Below, one piece after another: positions 40,645-48,160 of a stretch of DNA of 64,000 bases (positions are counted from its first letter, which is position 1; every line of letters begins with the position of its first letter). The stretch is taken from NCBI RefSeq assembly GCF_900637205.1, contig NZ_LR134355.1:62001-126000 (forward strand), in the 5' to 3' direction. The translations under genes and the position numbers were made by a program. The DNA comes from Mycolicibacterium chitae. Lineage in GTDB: Bacteria; Actinomycetota; Actinomycetes; Mycobacteriales; Mycobacteriaceae. The notes beneath the pieces were generated by a model. It was not told where the DNA came from and searched no databases. It was given only the letters and a program-made list of their open reading frames with translations.

Positions 40645-41301
40645 CTACATCACGCCGAGGCGCGCCATCAGGTCGGCGTCGATGCCGTCGAGTTGGTCGG
40701 AGATCGCGGTGTGCGCCGCCCGGCGCTGGCCGGCGGGCATGTTCTCGGCGGCGGCCACGGCCGCGGCCAGGTCGGTGAGCCGGCCCGTCATGGCCTCGAC
40801 GAACTTCGTGGTCTCGGGATCCTTGGGGGCCTTCTGGGCGACCGCGCTCAGGGTTCGCTCGGCCCCGGAGATCCGCGCCGACAGCTGGCCGCCCTGGCCG
40901 GAGAACTGGCCGAGCTGGCTCAGCGGCACCCCGAGCTTGTCGGCCTTGCGCTCGTCGAGGAAGCCGCGGGCCGCGGTGGCGGCGCGATAGACGATCGGGA
41001 TGAGCACGGGCGCCAGCAAGCGGGCGACGGTCAGCACGCGGCGCACGCGGGCCGGCGACAGCAGCTTGCCTTCGCGGGCGGCTCGCAGTTGCGTCTCGGC
41101 GACCTTCAGGGCGGCGCGGTCGCTGTCGCGCTGGGCGCGCAGGGCGGCCTTGCTGGCCTTGTCCTTGGCGCGCTGCTCGGCCTTGAACCGGCGCACCTCG
41201 TTCTTGGCCTGCAGCTTGGCTTCCAGCTTGGCTTTTGCCTTGAGCGCCTTGGCCTCGGCCCGACGCGTCGCACGACTCTTGCGCTTCTTGAACAGCGCCA
41301 T
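40645..41301 (-). CDS. Rv3850-like protein (Lys/Ala-rich coiled coil, DUF6474-type)
   Basis: A 218-residue protein of exactly Rv3850 length. Residues ~1-75 are a highly charged Lys/Arg/Ala helix (ALFKKRKSRATRRAEAKALK). A short hydrophobic run (VARLLAPVLIPIVYRAATAA) at ~88-108 could touch the membrane. The C-terminal half is helical. Function is unknown. In M. tuberculosis Rv3850 lies directly beside espR; here three genes separate them. Confidence 0.85.
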   Translation of the reverse strand: MALFKKRKSRATRRAEAKALKAKAKLEAKLQAKNEVRRFKAEQRAKDKASKAALRAQRDSDRAALKVAETQLRAAREGKLLSPARVRRVLTVARLLAPVLIPIVYRAATAARGFLDERKADKLGVPLSQLGQFSGQGGQLSARISGAERTLSAVAQKAPKDPETTKFVEAMTGRLTDLAAAVAAAENMPAGQRRAAHTAISDQLDGIDADLMARLGVM

Positions 41302-41423
41302 TCCGGCCGCCTTCCGTGGTCTTTGCGCACCTCTGCCGGGTCGCCGCGGGTGCGGCCGACGACCCAGCGCCAACCCTAGCGCCTGGCGCTATACGCGAAA
41401 TCGCCACCTGCGGATATGCCACA

Positions 41424-42752
41424 ATGGCGAAAGACATTCGAGGGGCGGAGACAATCCGCAGGACGACGGAACAGGGCAAAGTGGACGGGTCGCGGGTGCG
41501 GAGCGCGGCGATCAGCGGTGTGGTCGCCTGCGGTCTGCTGGTCGGCGGCGCGGGAACCGTCGGTCTGGCGGTCGCGACGGCGGCCCCCGGCGACGACCGC
41601 GGCAGCGACAGCAAACCTCGCGACCGAGCCGAACGCAGCCAGCGTGCCGCGGACCGCGACGGTACCGCGCGCTCGACCGAACGCGGTCCGCGCAAGTCGA
41701 CGGGCAGCACGGGGCCCAAGAAGGACCGTTCCAAGACCGACCGCTCCCAGAAAGACCGTTCCGAGAACGACCGCTCCCAGAACGACCGCTCCCAGAACGA
41801 CCGCGACACCAGCACGTCGCAGCGGGCCGACCGGACCGACAAGAGCCTCTCGGCGCGGTTCGACCGCGAACGTCGCAAGCTCGACCGGCGCGAGTCCGCC
41901 GACGAATCGGAATCTGCAGGCACCGTCCGCGACCGGCTCCGGGGCTGGCCCCGCAAGCACGACCGCACCGAGCGGGACGAGGCCACCGAGGCCGGCAATG
42001 AAGATGACCGCCCGGTCCGGGTGGCGGGGTGGCGCGCAAAGTTCAAGGACCGCAAGGAGTTCGGGCGCGGCCACGGCCGGTTCCACTGGGACCACGACTG
42101 GGACTGCGGCGGAACGGACCCCGAGGAACCGACCGACCCTGAGGAACCGACCGACCCGGAAGAGCCGACCGATCCCGAGGAGCCCGAGATCATCGCGGGC
42201 GGGATCGCCGGCGGCGGCGGAAGCACCCGAATTCCGTGGGGCACCAACAGCGAGACCGCGACGACCCTGAACGCGACGCCGGTCGAGCAGCCCGCGAAGA
42301 CCCTCGACCTGGACGCGCTGGCTGCCGCCGTCGCGGCCGAAACCCCCGAGCCGCCAACGGTATCGGCGGCCACTGCGCCCGCGGCGGTGCTCGCCCCCGC
42401 CCCCGCTCCCGCACCCGTGGTGGTGGTTCCCGCCCCCGCCGCGGCGCCGCAGCCCGCCGCACCGCCGCCCGCACCGGCCGCACCGGCACCGGCCGCGCCG
42501 TCGTCGTCCGCGGAGTCGGTACAGGCGGCCGGCGAGGAGATCGGTCAAGTCGCCCCCGTCGTCCCCGTGGCCTTCCGCGCGGGCTATCCGGAGTACCTGC
42601 GCACCGCCGCCATCGCCGAGATCGCCCTGGTCGCCCTGGCCGGGGTGACCGGGTTGGCCGGGTTGACCGCGGCCGGGGGACTTCTGGGCTATCGGCAGGC
42701 CAAAGCCGGTCACGCCGTCCGCGCCGCGGGCACCGCACGATTCCTACAGTGA
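41424..42752 (+). CDS. Repeat-rich, probably membrane-anchored surface protein
   Basis: A 442-residue low-complexity protein. A hydrophobic segment (VRSAAISGVVACGLLVGGAG) at ~25-50 acts as a signal or anchor. Residues ~101-130 are six Asp-Arg-Ser pentapeptides (DRSKT DRSQK DRSEN). Residues ~232-255 are four DPEEPT hexapeptides. A long Ala/Pro tract then leads to a C-terminal helix (IALVALAGVTGLAGLTAAGG) and a basic tail. I take ATG 41424; GTG 41481 would put the hydrophobic segment right at the N-terminus. There is no homolog I recognise. It is part of the insertion between Rv3850 and espR. Confidence 0.7.
   Translation: MAKDIRGAETIRRTTEQGKVDGSRVRSAAISGVVACGLLVGGAGTVGLAVATAAPGDDRGSDSKPRDRAERSQRAADRDGTARSTERGPRKSTGSTGPKKDRSKTDRSQKDRSENDRSQNDRSQNDRDTSTSQRADRTDKSLSARFDRERRKLDRRESADESESAGTVRDRLRGWPRKHDRTERDEATEAGNEDDRPVRVAGWRAKFKDRKEFGRGHGRFHWDHDWDCGGTDPEEPTDPEEPTDPEEPTDPEEPEIIAGGIAGGGGSTRIPWGTNSETATTLNATPVEQPAKTLDLDALAAAVAAETPEPPTVSAATAPAAVLAPAPAPAPVVVVPAPAAAPQPAAPPPAPAAPAPAAPSSSAESVQAAGEEIGQVAPVVPVAFRAGYPEYLRTAAIAEIALVALAGVTGLAGLTAAGGLLGYRQAKAGHAVRAAGTARFLQ
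41724..41813 (+). repeat. Six 15-bp in-frame tandem repeats (Asp-Arg-Ser units)
   Basis: Consensus GACCGCTCCCAGAAC. Units 4 and 5 are identical; others differ by a few bases. They encode DRS(Q/K/E)(N/K/T). Such arrays change length easily by slippage or recombination. Confidence 0.75.
42117..42188 (+). repeat. Four 18-bp in-frame tandem repeats (DPEEPT units)
   Basis: Units encode DPEEPT three times and DPEEPE once, with synonymous differences between copies. This acidic spacer lies in the same protein as the Asp-Arg-Ser repeats. Confidence 0.75.
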
Positions 42753-42787
42753 TGGCTTCCCCGCGGGAAGCATGAAGGGAGAGGGGC

Positions 42788-43279
42788 ATGGCGGCGAGTC
42801 GACGCGTGACGCGGGCTGTCGGGGACGTGCTCGATCTGGCGCCCCGACGCGGCGAGGTTTCGCTGCACCGCCTGGTCGAGGCCGTCAGTGCCGATCGCGG
42901 CCGCCCCATCGAGATCAAGATGGCCGACCTGCCCGAAGGGGTGTGCGGCCAGTGGCGGCAGTACACCGATCGCGACGAGTTCCTGATCCAGCAGGGCCTG
43001 CCGACCTGGGAACGGACCCTGGCCCACGAACTCGGGCACCTGGTGCTCGGCCATGAGGGCATCGCGGTGGCCGACATGGCCCGGATGTCCTCCGAGGTCG
43101 CCGGCGACGACCTGATCAGCTACATGCTCAACCAGCGCACGGGCTGCATGGGTCCCGGCGGCGAGGACATCGAACAGGAGGCCGAGGACTTCGCCGCGCT
43201 GCTCATCTACCGGTTGGGCCGGATGCCGTCGGACCGCTCGTCGATTGTGCAGGTCCGGCTCGGCGAGGCGTTTGGTTGA
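42788..43279 (+). CDS. ImmA/IrrE-like zinc metallopeptidase
   Basis: A 163-residue protein with the zincin motif H-E-L-G-H in RTLAHELGHLVLGHEG and a downstream acidic candidate third ligand in the EDIEQEAEDFAALLIYRLGR helix, the ImmA/IrrE layout. Such peptidases often cleave helix-turn-helix repressors encoded next door. The ATG follows AAGGGAGAGGGGC. The stop overlaps the TTG start of the membrane gene (TTGA), so the two are coupled. espR, a helix-turn-helix regulator, lies just beyond on the opposite strand. Confidence 0.82.
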   Translation: MAASRRVTRAVGDVLDLAPRRGEVSLHRLVEAVSADRGRPIEIKMADLPEGVCGQWRQYTDRDEFLIQQGLPTWERTLAHELGHLVLGHEGIAVADMARMSSEVAGDDLISYMLNQRTGCMGPGGEDIEQEAEDFAALLIYRLGRMPSDRSSIVQVRLGEAFG

Positions 43280-44397
43280 CGGTTTGGGTGATTGCCGGGT
43301 TGCTCGGGATGGCGACCGGCGTCCGGATCGGGTGGGCCCTGGTCAACAAGCAGTCCCTGGTCAGCGCGGCGATGATCGTCGCGCTCGGCAGCCTGGCGTT
43401 GGTCGCGGCGCTGAACTGGGCGCCGCTGACGCTGCTGATCGACACCGCGCTGGGCTGGCCGAACCTGGCCGTGGGCCTGAGCCAGGTGGCGCTGATCGCG
43501 TGTGCGGCCGGCAGTTGCGTGATGATCACCAGCGTGGCCTCGCACCGCAGCGCGGTGACTATTCGTCGAATTGCGTTGCTGCAGTACGGTTTGGCCGCCG
43601 CCGTCGCGGTGCTGACGGTGGTGATGTTCTTCCGCGCCGGCCGGCAACCGGAGATGGCGCCCGCGGAGTATCTGGTCCAGAACCTGGGGTCCTCCGGGAT
43701 GTCGCTGCCGTGGCTGGTGCCCCTGCTGTACGTGATGCTGGCGCTGACCCTGGTGGCCTGGGCCGGGGTGCGGCACTCGAACAGCACCCGGCGCGGGCGC
43801 GCGTTGTTCGTGTTCACGCTCGGCATCGCGTTGATCCTGCTGGCGAGTGCCTTCTTCCTGCTGCGCGCCGTCAGTGACACCCCGTTGATCGGGGTGGGCA
43901 CCGCGGTGGTGCTGCTGGGCAGCGCCATGACCGTGGTGGGCGCGGGCTCGCTGTTGCCCACGGTCGAGGACTGGTTCGCCGGTCGACGGGAGTTGCAGCT
44001 CATCGAGCCGCTCAAGAGCGAACTCGAGCGCCGCCAGCCCGACATCGGCATCGGGGTGCGGCCGCGCGGACCGCTGGTGTTCCGGGTGGCCGAGGGGCTG
44101 TCCCGGATCTCGGATGCGCTGTTCCTGGAGGCGACGGCCGCGCAACGGCAGCGGCCGGTCGCGGCGGACGGCGACGAGTCGGTGGAGGACGAGTCGGTGG
44201 AGGACGAATACGCGCGACCCGACGTCGCACCCGTGAAGCAGGCGCGGGTGATCGCGGAATGGATCTACGCGGGCCGGTCCGGCGGCGCCGAGGCCGCGCA
44301 ATTTCCGGGTCCGCAGTGGTTACGGCAGCCGGACAGCTACTCCGACCGCGAGTGGATCATCGAGATCGCACGGCAGTACCGCGACCTCGGTGGTTAG
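43276..44397 (+). CDS. DUF6545/MAB_1171c-like multi-pass membrane protein
   Basis: A 373-residue protein with about seven membrane helices in residues ~1-230 and a cytosolic C-terminal domain (VEDWFAGRRELQLIEPLKSE, FRVAEGLSRISDALF, ARVIAEWIYAGRSGG). This matches the actinobacterial MAB_1171c/DUF6545 family, often found next to ImmA-type peptidases. The TTG start is coupled to the peptidase gene. An acidic repeat GDESVEDESVEDE sits near ~315. The stop overlaps the espR stop by 4 nt. It may sense a membrane signal for the peptidase; this is inferred. Confidence 0.78.
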   Translation: MTVWVIAGLLGMATGVRIGWALVNKQSLVSAAMIVALGSLALVAALNWAPLTLLIDTALGWPNLAVGLSQVALIACAAGSCVMITSVASHRSAVTIRRIALLQYGLAAAVAVLTVVMFFRAGRQPEMAPAEYLVQNLGSSGMSLPWLVPLLYVMLALTLVAWAGVRHSNSTRRGRALFVFTLGIALILLASAFFLLRAVSDTPLIGVGTAVVLLGSAMTVVGAGSLLPTVEDWFAGRRELQLIEPLKSELERRQPDIGIGVRPRGPLVFRVAEGLSRISDALFLEATAAQRQRPVAADGDESVEDESVEDEYARPDVAPVKQARVIAEWIYAGRSGGAEAAQFPGPQWLRQPDSYSDREWIIEIARQYRDLGG

Positions 44398-44789
44398 TCG
44401 AGCTGCTCCTTGCGGCGCAGTTCCTCGGCCTTCTGGACCAGATCCTGCTGGGCCTCGGCCGAGAGCCCCACGGTGCGCGCGGCGACGCGGCGGACACCCT
44501 CGTCGCGCATGTGGGCCAACCAGGTCAGTTCCTTGTCGAGCTTCTCGTAGTACTCGTCGTCGGTGAAGTAGGCGGGCTTGATCCGGAAAAAGTTAGCGAG
44601 AGCGGCCATGGTTGCCGCCGAGGGATTGGTGCGATTGCCCGAGCGAAGCTGCGACAGGTACGGGGCCGACATGGTGACGCCCTCGGATTTGAGGGCCCCG
44701 ATCACCTCCGCAGAGGTGTGCGGACCCCGGCCCGGCGGATACACCGTGTCGAACAGCCGGTTCAATCGCGCAGCGAACGTTGTACTCAT
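44394..44789 (-). CDS. espR: Nucleoid-associated regulator EspR
   Basis: A 131-residue protein almost identical in pattern to M. tuberculosis EspR (132): MSTTFAARLNRLFDTVYPPG, the helix-turn-helix APYLSQLRSGNRTNPSAATM, FFRIKPAYFTDDEYYEKLDK and a C-terminal dimerisation helix. EspR binds many sites, including the espACD promoter, and regulates ESX-1 virulence functions in M. tuberculosis. The ESX-1 locus is absent from its usual site in this window, so EspR must serve other genes here. ATG 44789 is chosen by match to EspR; the frame is open further upstream without homology. Confidence 0.97.
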   Translation of the reverse strand: MSTTFAARLNRLFDTVYPPGRGPHTSAEVIGALKSEGVTMSAPYLSQLRSGNRTNPSAATMAALANFFRIKPAYFTDDEYYEKLDKELTWLAHMRDEGVRRVAARTVGLSAEAQQDLVQKAEELRRKEQLD

Positions 44790-45178
44790 GCTTTCCTTGG
44801 ACCTCCACATCCGCGCCGCACAATTCGCCAAGTCGGCGTATTTGCTGATCATCGTAGCGATAGATGCGCTCGTAACCAAGTGCAAACCATCAAAAAATTG
44901 ACGGGGCGCGAAAGATAAGGTAGCAGTAGAGCGCTGGAGAATGCGCTTACCGCCGGAATTCGGGCTAGCCATAGTGTGCAGCAGGGGAAATGAAGCGGGG
45001 GCACCACGCGTTGTCGCGTGGTTTGTTCGCCAGTCTTAGCCGTCCGATGTGCAGGGGCCACGCCCGGCAACGACGGTCGATGCCGCGCGCCGGGTACAGA
45101 AATCTTTGCTGCCGCCTGGGCGTCCGGATCGCCGGCCGGGCTTTTCCAGCCGGGTTTTTCGGGGGCTCACCCCGGGTT
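44790..45178. promoter_or_regulatory. 389-bp espR upstream region
   Basis: No convincing gene. A good minus-strand promoter for espR is TTGGTT (44879-44874) and TACGAT (44856-44851) with a 17-bp spacer, giving a leader of about 60 nt. The section around 44880-44930 is AT-richer than its surroundings, which suits EspR autobinding. The part near 45110-45178 is GC-rich with no clear function. Confidence 0.45.
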
Positions 45179-45904
45179 TCAGGCGGTTTCCGGGGCGTTG
45201 TCCGGTTCGATTCGACCGTCCCGCCCCGCCGCGGTGCCCAGCGGCGCCCGCCGGCGTCGACGGATCGCCGTGACGATCCCCGCGATGCAGGCGGCCGCGG
45301 CGACGCCGCCGGTGATCACGATCCCCGCGGTGTGCCAGCCCAGCGCCGAGTAGAACAGCATCCACAGCCCGAACAGCAGGAACAGGACGCTGGCCATGAC
45401 GTGCAGGAAGCGCTCCGGCAGCCGGCGGTGCAACAGCCGGCCGGCCAGGATCGCGACCCCGTCGGCGAGCACCATGCCGATGGTGGCGCCCAGCCACACC
45501 CCGGCCCAGTTGTTGTCGCTGGCGAGCGCCACCGTGGCCAACATCGTCTTGTCGCCGAGTTCGGCCAGGACGAACGACGAGATGACCGCGAACAGGATGA
45601 AGCGCGGTTCGGCGACGGTCTTGGTCTCCTCGTCGGAGTCGCCGCCCTCGCGCCACGTCCAGACCGCGAAGGCCAGGAACGCGATCGCCGCCGCGAACGC
45701 GATGGGGCGCTCCGGTAGCGCCATGCCCAGGAAATGGCCGATGGTGACCGAGATGCCGTGGACCAGGAACGCCGCGATGCCGACCCCGGTCAGCACCACC
45801 CACCACCGATGCCGCAGCGCGTAGGTCATGGTGATCAGCTGCGACTTGTCGCCGAGTTCGGCGACAAAGACGACGCCGAGGCTGATCATGGTGGCTGCGA
45901 GCAT
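45179..45904 (-). CDS. GDT1/TMEM165-family (UPF0016) cation transporter, Rv3848-type position
   Basis: A 241-residue protein with six membrane helices and two copies of the family motif E-x-G-D-K-S/T (AELGDKSQL and AELGDKTML), one in each inverted half. Family members move Mn or Ca out of the cytosol. A manganese-type riboswitch lies directly upstream, which supports a Mn export role. A cytosolic loop DSDEETKTVAEPR joins the two halves, and the C-terminus is basic then acidic. In M. tuberculosis Rv3848 occupies this position between espR and Rv3847. Confidence 0.93.
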   Translation of the reverse strand: MLAATMISLGVVFVAELGDKSQLITMTYALRHRWWVVLTGVGIAAFLVHGISVTIGHFLGMALPERPIAFAAAIAFLAFAVWTWREGGDSDEETKTVAEPRFILFAVISSFVLAELGDKTMLATVALASDNNWAGVWLGATIGMVLADGVAILAGRLLHRRLPERFLHVMASVLFLLFGLWMLFYSALGWHTAGIVITGGVAAAACIAGIVTAIRRRRRAPLGTAAGRDGRIEPDNAPETA

Positions 45905-45957
45905 GTGACGACCTTTCGACGGGTGGTCGCGGATACGCGGGCATCAACGGCCATACG

Positions 45958-46055
45958 TCGAAGGTCTCGCCCACCGAAAGATGCTCATTCGGTTCGCCGG
46001 CCGGGCTTTCGCCAGTATGTCGACACGACGATTGGGGGCTACTCCCCTTCGCTGA
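45958..46055 (-). ncRNA. yybP-ykoY-like manganese riboswitch
   Basis: On the minus strand the leader holds AAGGGGAGTAGC (around 46050-46039), a variable stem with GTCGACATACTGGC, and the closing GGGCGAGACCTT (45972-45961). These match the two conserved ends of the yybP-ykoY class. It ends about 55 nt before the start of the GDT1-type transporter gene. Mn2+ binding should raise transporter expression. Stem pairing was judged by eye only. Confidence 0.8.
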
Positions 46056-46138
46056 CTCCAACAGCATACGGAGGCACACGCGGTAAGGCGAATGTTCGGG
46101 TTGCCGTACTTGGGAATTCGGCGTCCGACGCGAATCCG

Positions 46139-46672
46139 TCAGGCGGCGAGCAGCATTGCCAGAATGGCGGTGTCGGGGTGGCTGATGGGGTCCACTCCCA
46201 CTCGGCTGACCATCGAGGTCACCGTGCCGTCGGACTCGGCCTCCACCCACGCTGCGCGATGTTCGAGTCCCAAATGCGGTAGCCCGGGCAGTAATACGCA
46301 GCCAGAGGCCGCGCCGGCGCATTCCGGCAGCGACGGCACCGTTTCCGACGGCGGATGCAGCATGAGCAGCGCCGGCGGCAGATGGTCGGCGAAATATCCT
46401 GGGGCGATGGCGGATTCACCGACCACCGGGCCCTCGGCGAGGACCAGCCCGACAGTGTCCGGCGGCGGCTCCTCGGGGAGCTCCTCGCGTACACCGAAAA
46501 CGGTTGTGGTGGACAGTAATCCGGGCAGTGAGGCCACTCGGACGGCGGCCATCAACAGCTGCGCCCATTCCTTGGTGGAGTCCGGCCAGCGGCCCGAGAC
46601 CAGGAAGCCCTTCAGGGCGCCACGAGAGTGAAAGGGGGCGAGACCGATAGCTCGCCCGGACCCAGTCTCCAT
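46139..46672 (-). CDS. Rv3847-like conserved hypothetical protein
   Basis: A 177-residue protein, the same length as Rv3847, starting METGSGRAIGLAPFHSRGAL. It includes GRWPDSTKEWAQLLMAAVRV, VLAEGPVVGESAIAPGYFAD and LPGLPHLGLEHRAAWVEAES. There is no signal peptide or clear membrane helix. Function is unknown. It sits between the riboswitch-controlled transporter and the superoxide dismutase gene, as in M. tuberculosis. Confidence 0.88.
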   Translation of the reverse strand: METGSGRAIGLAPFHSRGALKGFLVSGRWPDSTKEWAQLLMAAVRVASLPGLLSTTTVFGVREELPEEPPPDTVGLVLAEGPVVGESAIAPGYFADHLPPALLMLHPPSETVPSLPECAGAASGCVLLPGLPHLGLEHRAAWVEAESDGTVTSMVSRVGVDPISHPDTAILAMLLAA

Positions 46673-46809
46673 CTTTGCCTCCGCGCTTCCGGGCTGCTAC
46701 TGCGACACGACTGCGGGTCGGGGTGTTCAGGATGCGGCACAACCCCGCTGGCACGCAAGAGGACACGAGTGCCAGGCGCCGAATCGTTGCGAAGTCGATA
46801 GCGCATCAA

Positions 46810-46851
46810 CGCAATCGGGGCGCCGTGCTTGCGCACGACGCCCCGATTGCG
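46810..46851 (-). terminator. Strong hairpin downstream of sodN
   Basis: CGCAATCGGGGCG (46810-46822) pairs perfectly with CGCCCCGATTGCG (46839-46851), with an inner GTGC/GCAC pair. It starts 18 nt after the sodN stop in the direction of transcription. There is no T-tract, as is usual for mycobacterial terminators. Confidence 0.75.
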
Positions 46852-46869
46852 AACTTCGGTGTTGTTGGG

Positions 46870-47292
46870 CTAGGCCGGCGGGTAAACGCCCATGCCCTTG
46901 GCCTTCTCGGTCTGCCAGAAGATGTCGGCGATCTCGTCGATGGTCTTGAGCAGCTTCTCGGCGACCGCGACGTCGGTGCTCTTCTTGACGTCACCGGCAC
47001 CGTGCACGCCGTCCCAGAACAGCTGGTGCAGGTTCGGGAACTGCTCGAAGTGCTCCTTGGCGAAGAAGTCGGCCCACAGCACCATCAGGTGATGCTTGAC
47101 CTCCTCGGCGCGCTGCTCCTTGATGAGGATGGCGCGCGTGCGGAAGTGCTCGTCGTCGGAGTCGTGGAACTTCTGCAGGGTCTTGAGGCACGACAGCGCC
47201 TCGATCTTGGCCTGCGCGGGGTCGTAGACGCCGCAGTACAGGTCGCAGTGGGCATGGGCGGGTGTGGCGTTGGTGAAAAGTCGATGCAGCAT
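46870..47292 (-). CDS. sodN: Nickel superoxide dismutase SodN
   Basis: A 140-residue precursor. The 14-residue propeptide (MLHRLFTNATPAHA) should be removed to expose His as residue 1 of the nickel hook, here HCDLYCGVYDPAQA. His1, Cys2 and Cys6 are the Ni ligands. The usual Pro5 of HCDLPCGVYD is Tyr in this protein (codon TAC). The remainder is the four-helix bundle (IKEQRAEEVKHHLMVLWADF, LLKTIDEIADIFWQTEKAKG). It disproportionates superoxide in a homohexamer. It occupies the sodA position between the Rv3847 and Rv3843c neighbours. sodX is divergent, 22 nt away. Confidence 0.95.
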   Translation of the reverse strand: MLHRLFTNATPAHAHCDLYCGVYDPAQAKIEALSCLKTLQKFHDSDDEHFRTRAILIKEQRAEEVKHHLMVLWADFFAKEHFEQFPNLHQLFWDGVHGAGDVKKSTDVAVAEKLLKTIDEIADIFWQTEKAKGMGVYPPA

Positions 47293-47314
47293 GTCTCTAA
47301 CCTACCCTCAGGGC

Positions 47315-47653
47315 ATGGTGCGAAACCATAGTGCGGGTCGTTGGCCGTTGCGCCGGTTCGTGGTTGTCGAGGACTCGATGCGGCCGACGCTGAGCCCCGG
47401 CGACGGCCTGCTGGGCTGGCGGGGCGGGCGTCCCCGGACCGGTCAGGTGCGGATCTTCCAGGACCCGACGCTGCCGTCGCGCTGGTTGGTCAAGCGGGTG
47501 GGCGCGGTGCGCGGCGCGGGCCGCGAGACGAGTTTCGAGGCCCGCTCGGACAATCCCACCGCCCCCGGGGTGGTCGATTCACGACAGTTCGGGTGGGTGG
47601 CCGCCTCGGACAGCTACCGGCTGATCTTCACGGCGCGGGCGAAAACGGGTTGA
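47315..47653 (+). CDS. sodX: Nickel SOD maturation protease SodX
   Basis: A 112-residue S24/S26-type signal-peptidase-like protease. The nucleophile serine is in VVVEDSMRPTLSPGD, and the general-base Lys is in SRWLVKRVGAVRG. SodX-type proteins cut the SodN propeptide so that His1 can bind nickel. Unlike signal peptidase I it has no membrane helix. ATG 47315 or the adjacent GTG 47318 may be the start; neither has a strong ribosome-binding site. The 22-nt gap to sodN implies that the promoters overlap coding sequence. Confidence 0.92.
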   Translation: MVRNHSAGRWPLRRFVVVEDSMRPTLSPGDGLLGWRGGRPRTGQVRIFQDPTLPSRWLVKRVGAVRGAGRETSFEARSDNPTAPGVVDSRQFGWVAASDSYRLIFTARAKTG

Positions 47654-47669
47654 CGCTTGACAAGACGCT

Positions 47670-47822
47670 TCAGAACAGGACGATCACGGCGAGGATGCCG
47701 AGCAGCACCAAGGCCACCACGCCCGCGCGCAGCAGCGCGAGCACGTAGGACTTGTTACACGTCGAGGAGTACCAGTGCGACGGCTGCGCGCCCGAGTGCG
47801 GACCCATCGGTTGCGTCGTCAT
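47670..47822 (-). CDS. 50-residue single-helix membrane protein
   Basis: ATG 47822 gives MTTQPMGPHSGAQPSHWYSS, then a Lys-Ser-Tyr turn and one strong C-terminal membrane helix (LALLRAGVVALVLLGILAVI) ending VLF. Such tail-anchored peptides are common in mycobacteria. It converges on sodX, with stops 16 nt apart. The frame is open further upstream without good composition. No family is recognised. Confidence 0.6.
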   Translation of the reverse strand: MTTQPMGPHSGAQPSHWYSSTCNKSYVLALLRAGVVALVLLGILAVIVLF

Positions 47823-48160
47823 CGCGCCGTACCATGCCGTGGAATCAAAGCTGCCCCCAGTGAGATCAATCACAGAAGTCCTGTTGTGACGGCGATCATA
47901 ACGCCTCGGCCTGCGAGGGAGAAATCGGCCGATGGGGGCCCGGATTCGCTGCGCCGCGGGTCGGGTTGTTGATGGATGCGGCGTTTCGCCCACCCGGTTA
48001 TCCACATTGACTGCAGTCAACTTTGCGATTGCCGAGGCGAGACGGCACGCGCGAATCGAGCGTCCTGTGGATAAGCCTGTGGAAACTGTGGATAGGCGCG
48101 TGTTCGCCGAACTCGCGAGGACCGGTGACCGCCGTGGGGCGGGCGTGACAGGATCGAACG
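47823..48160. promoter_or_regulatory. 338-bp intergenic region with a cluster of DnaA boxes
   Basis: No convincing gene. Four DnaA-box-like 9-mers lie within 98 bp: TTATCCACA (47998-48006, perfect), TGTGGATAA (48066-48074, perfect, reverse), TGTGGAAAC (48078-48086) and TGTGGATAG (48087-48095). It is not oriC, since dnaA and dnaN are absent. It may titrate DnaA or let DnaA regulate the flanking promoters. By M. tuberculosis synteny the site would be roughly 90 kb from the origin. Confidence 0.55.

Noticed and set aside
41724..41813. CRISPR array
   Set aside because: Contiguous 15-bp coding repeats with no spacers and no cas genes.
47998..48095. Chromosome replication origin
   Set aside because: DnaA boxes are present, but dnaA, dnaN and an AT-rich unwinding region are not.
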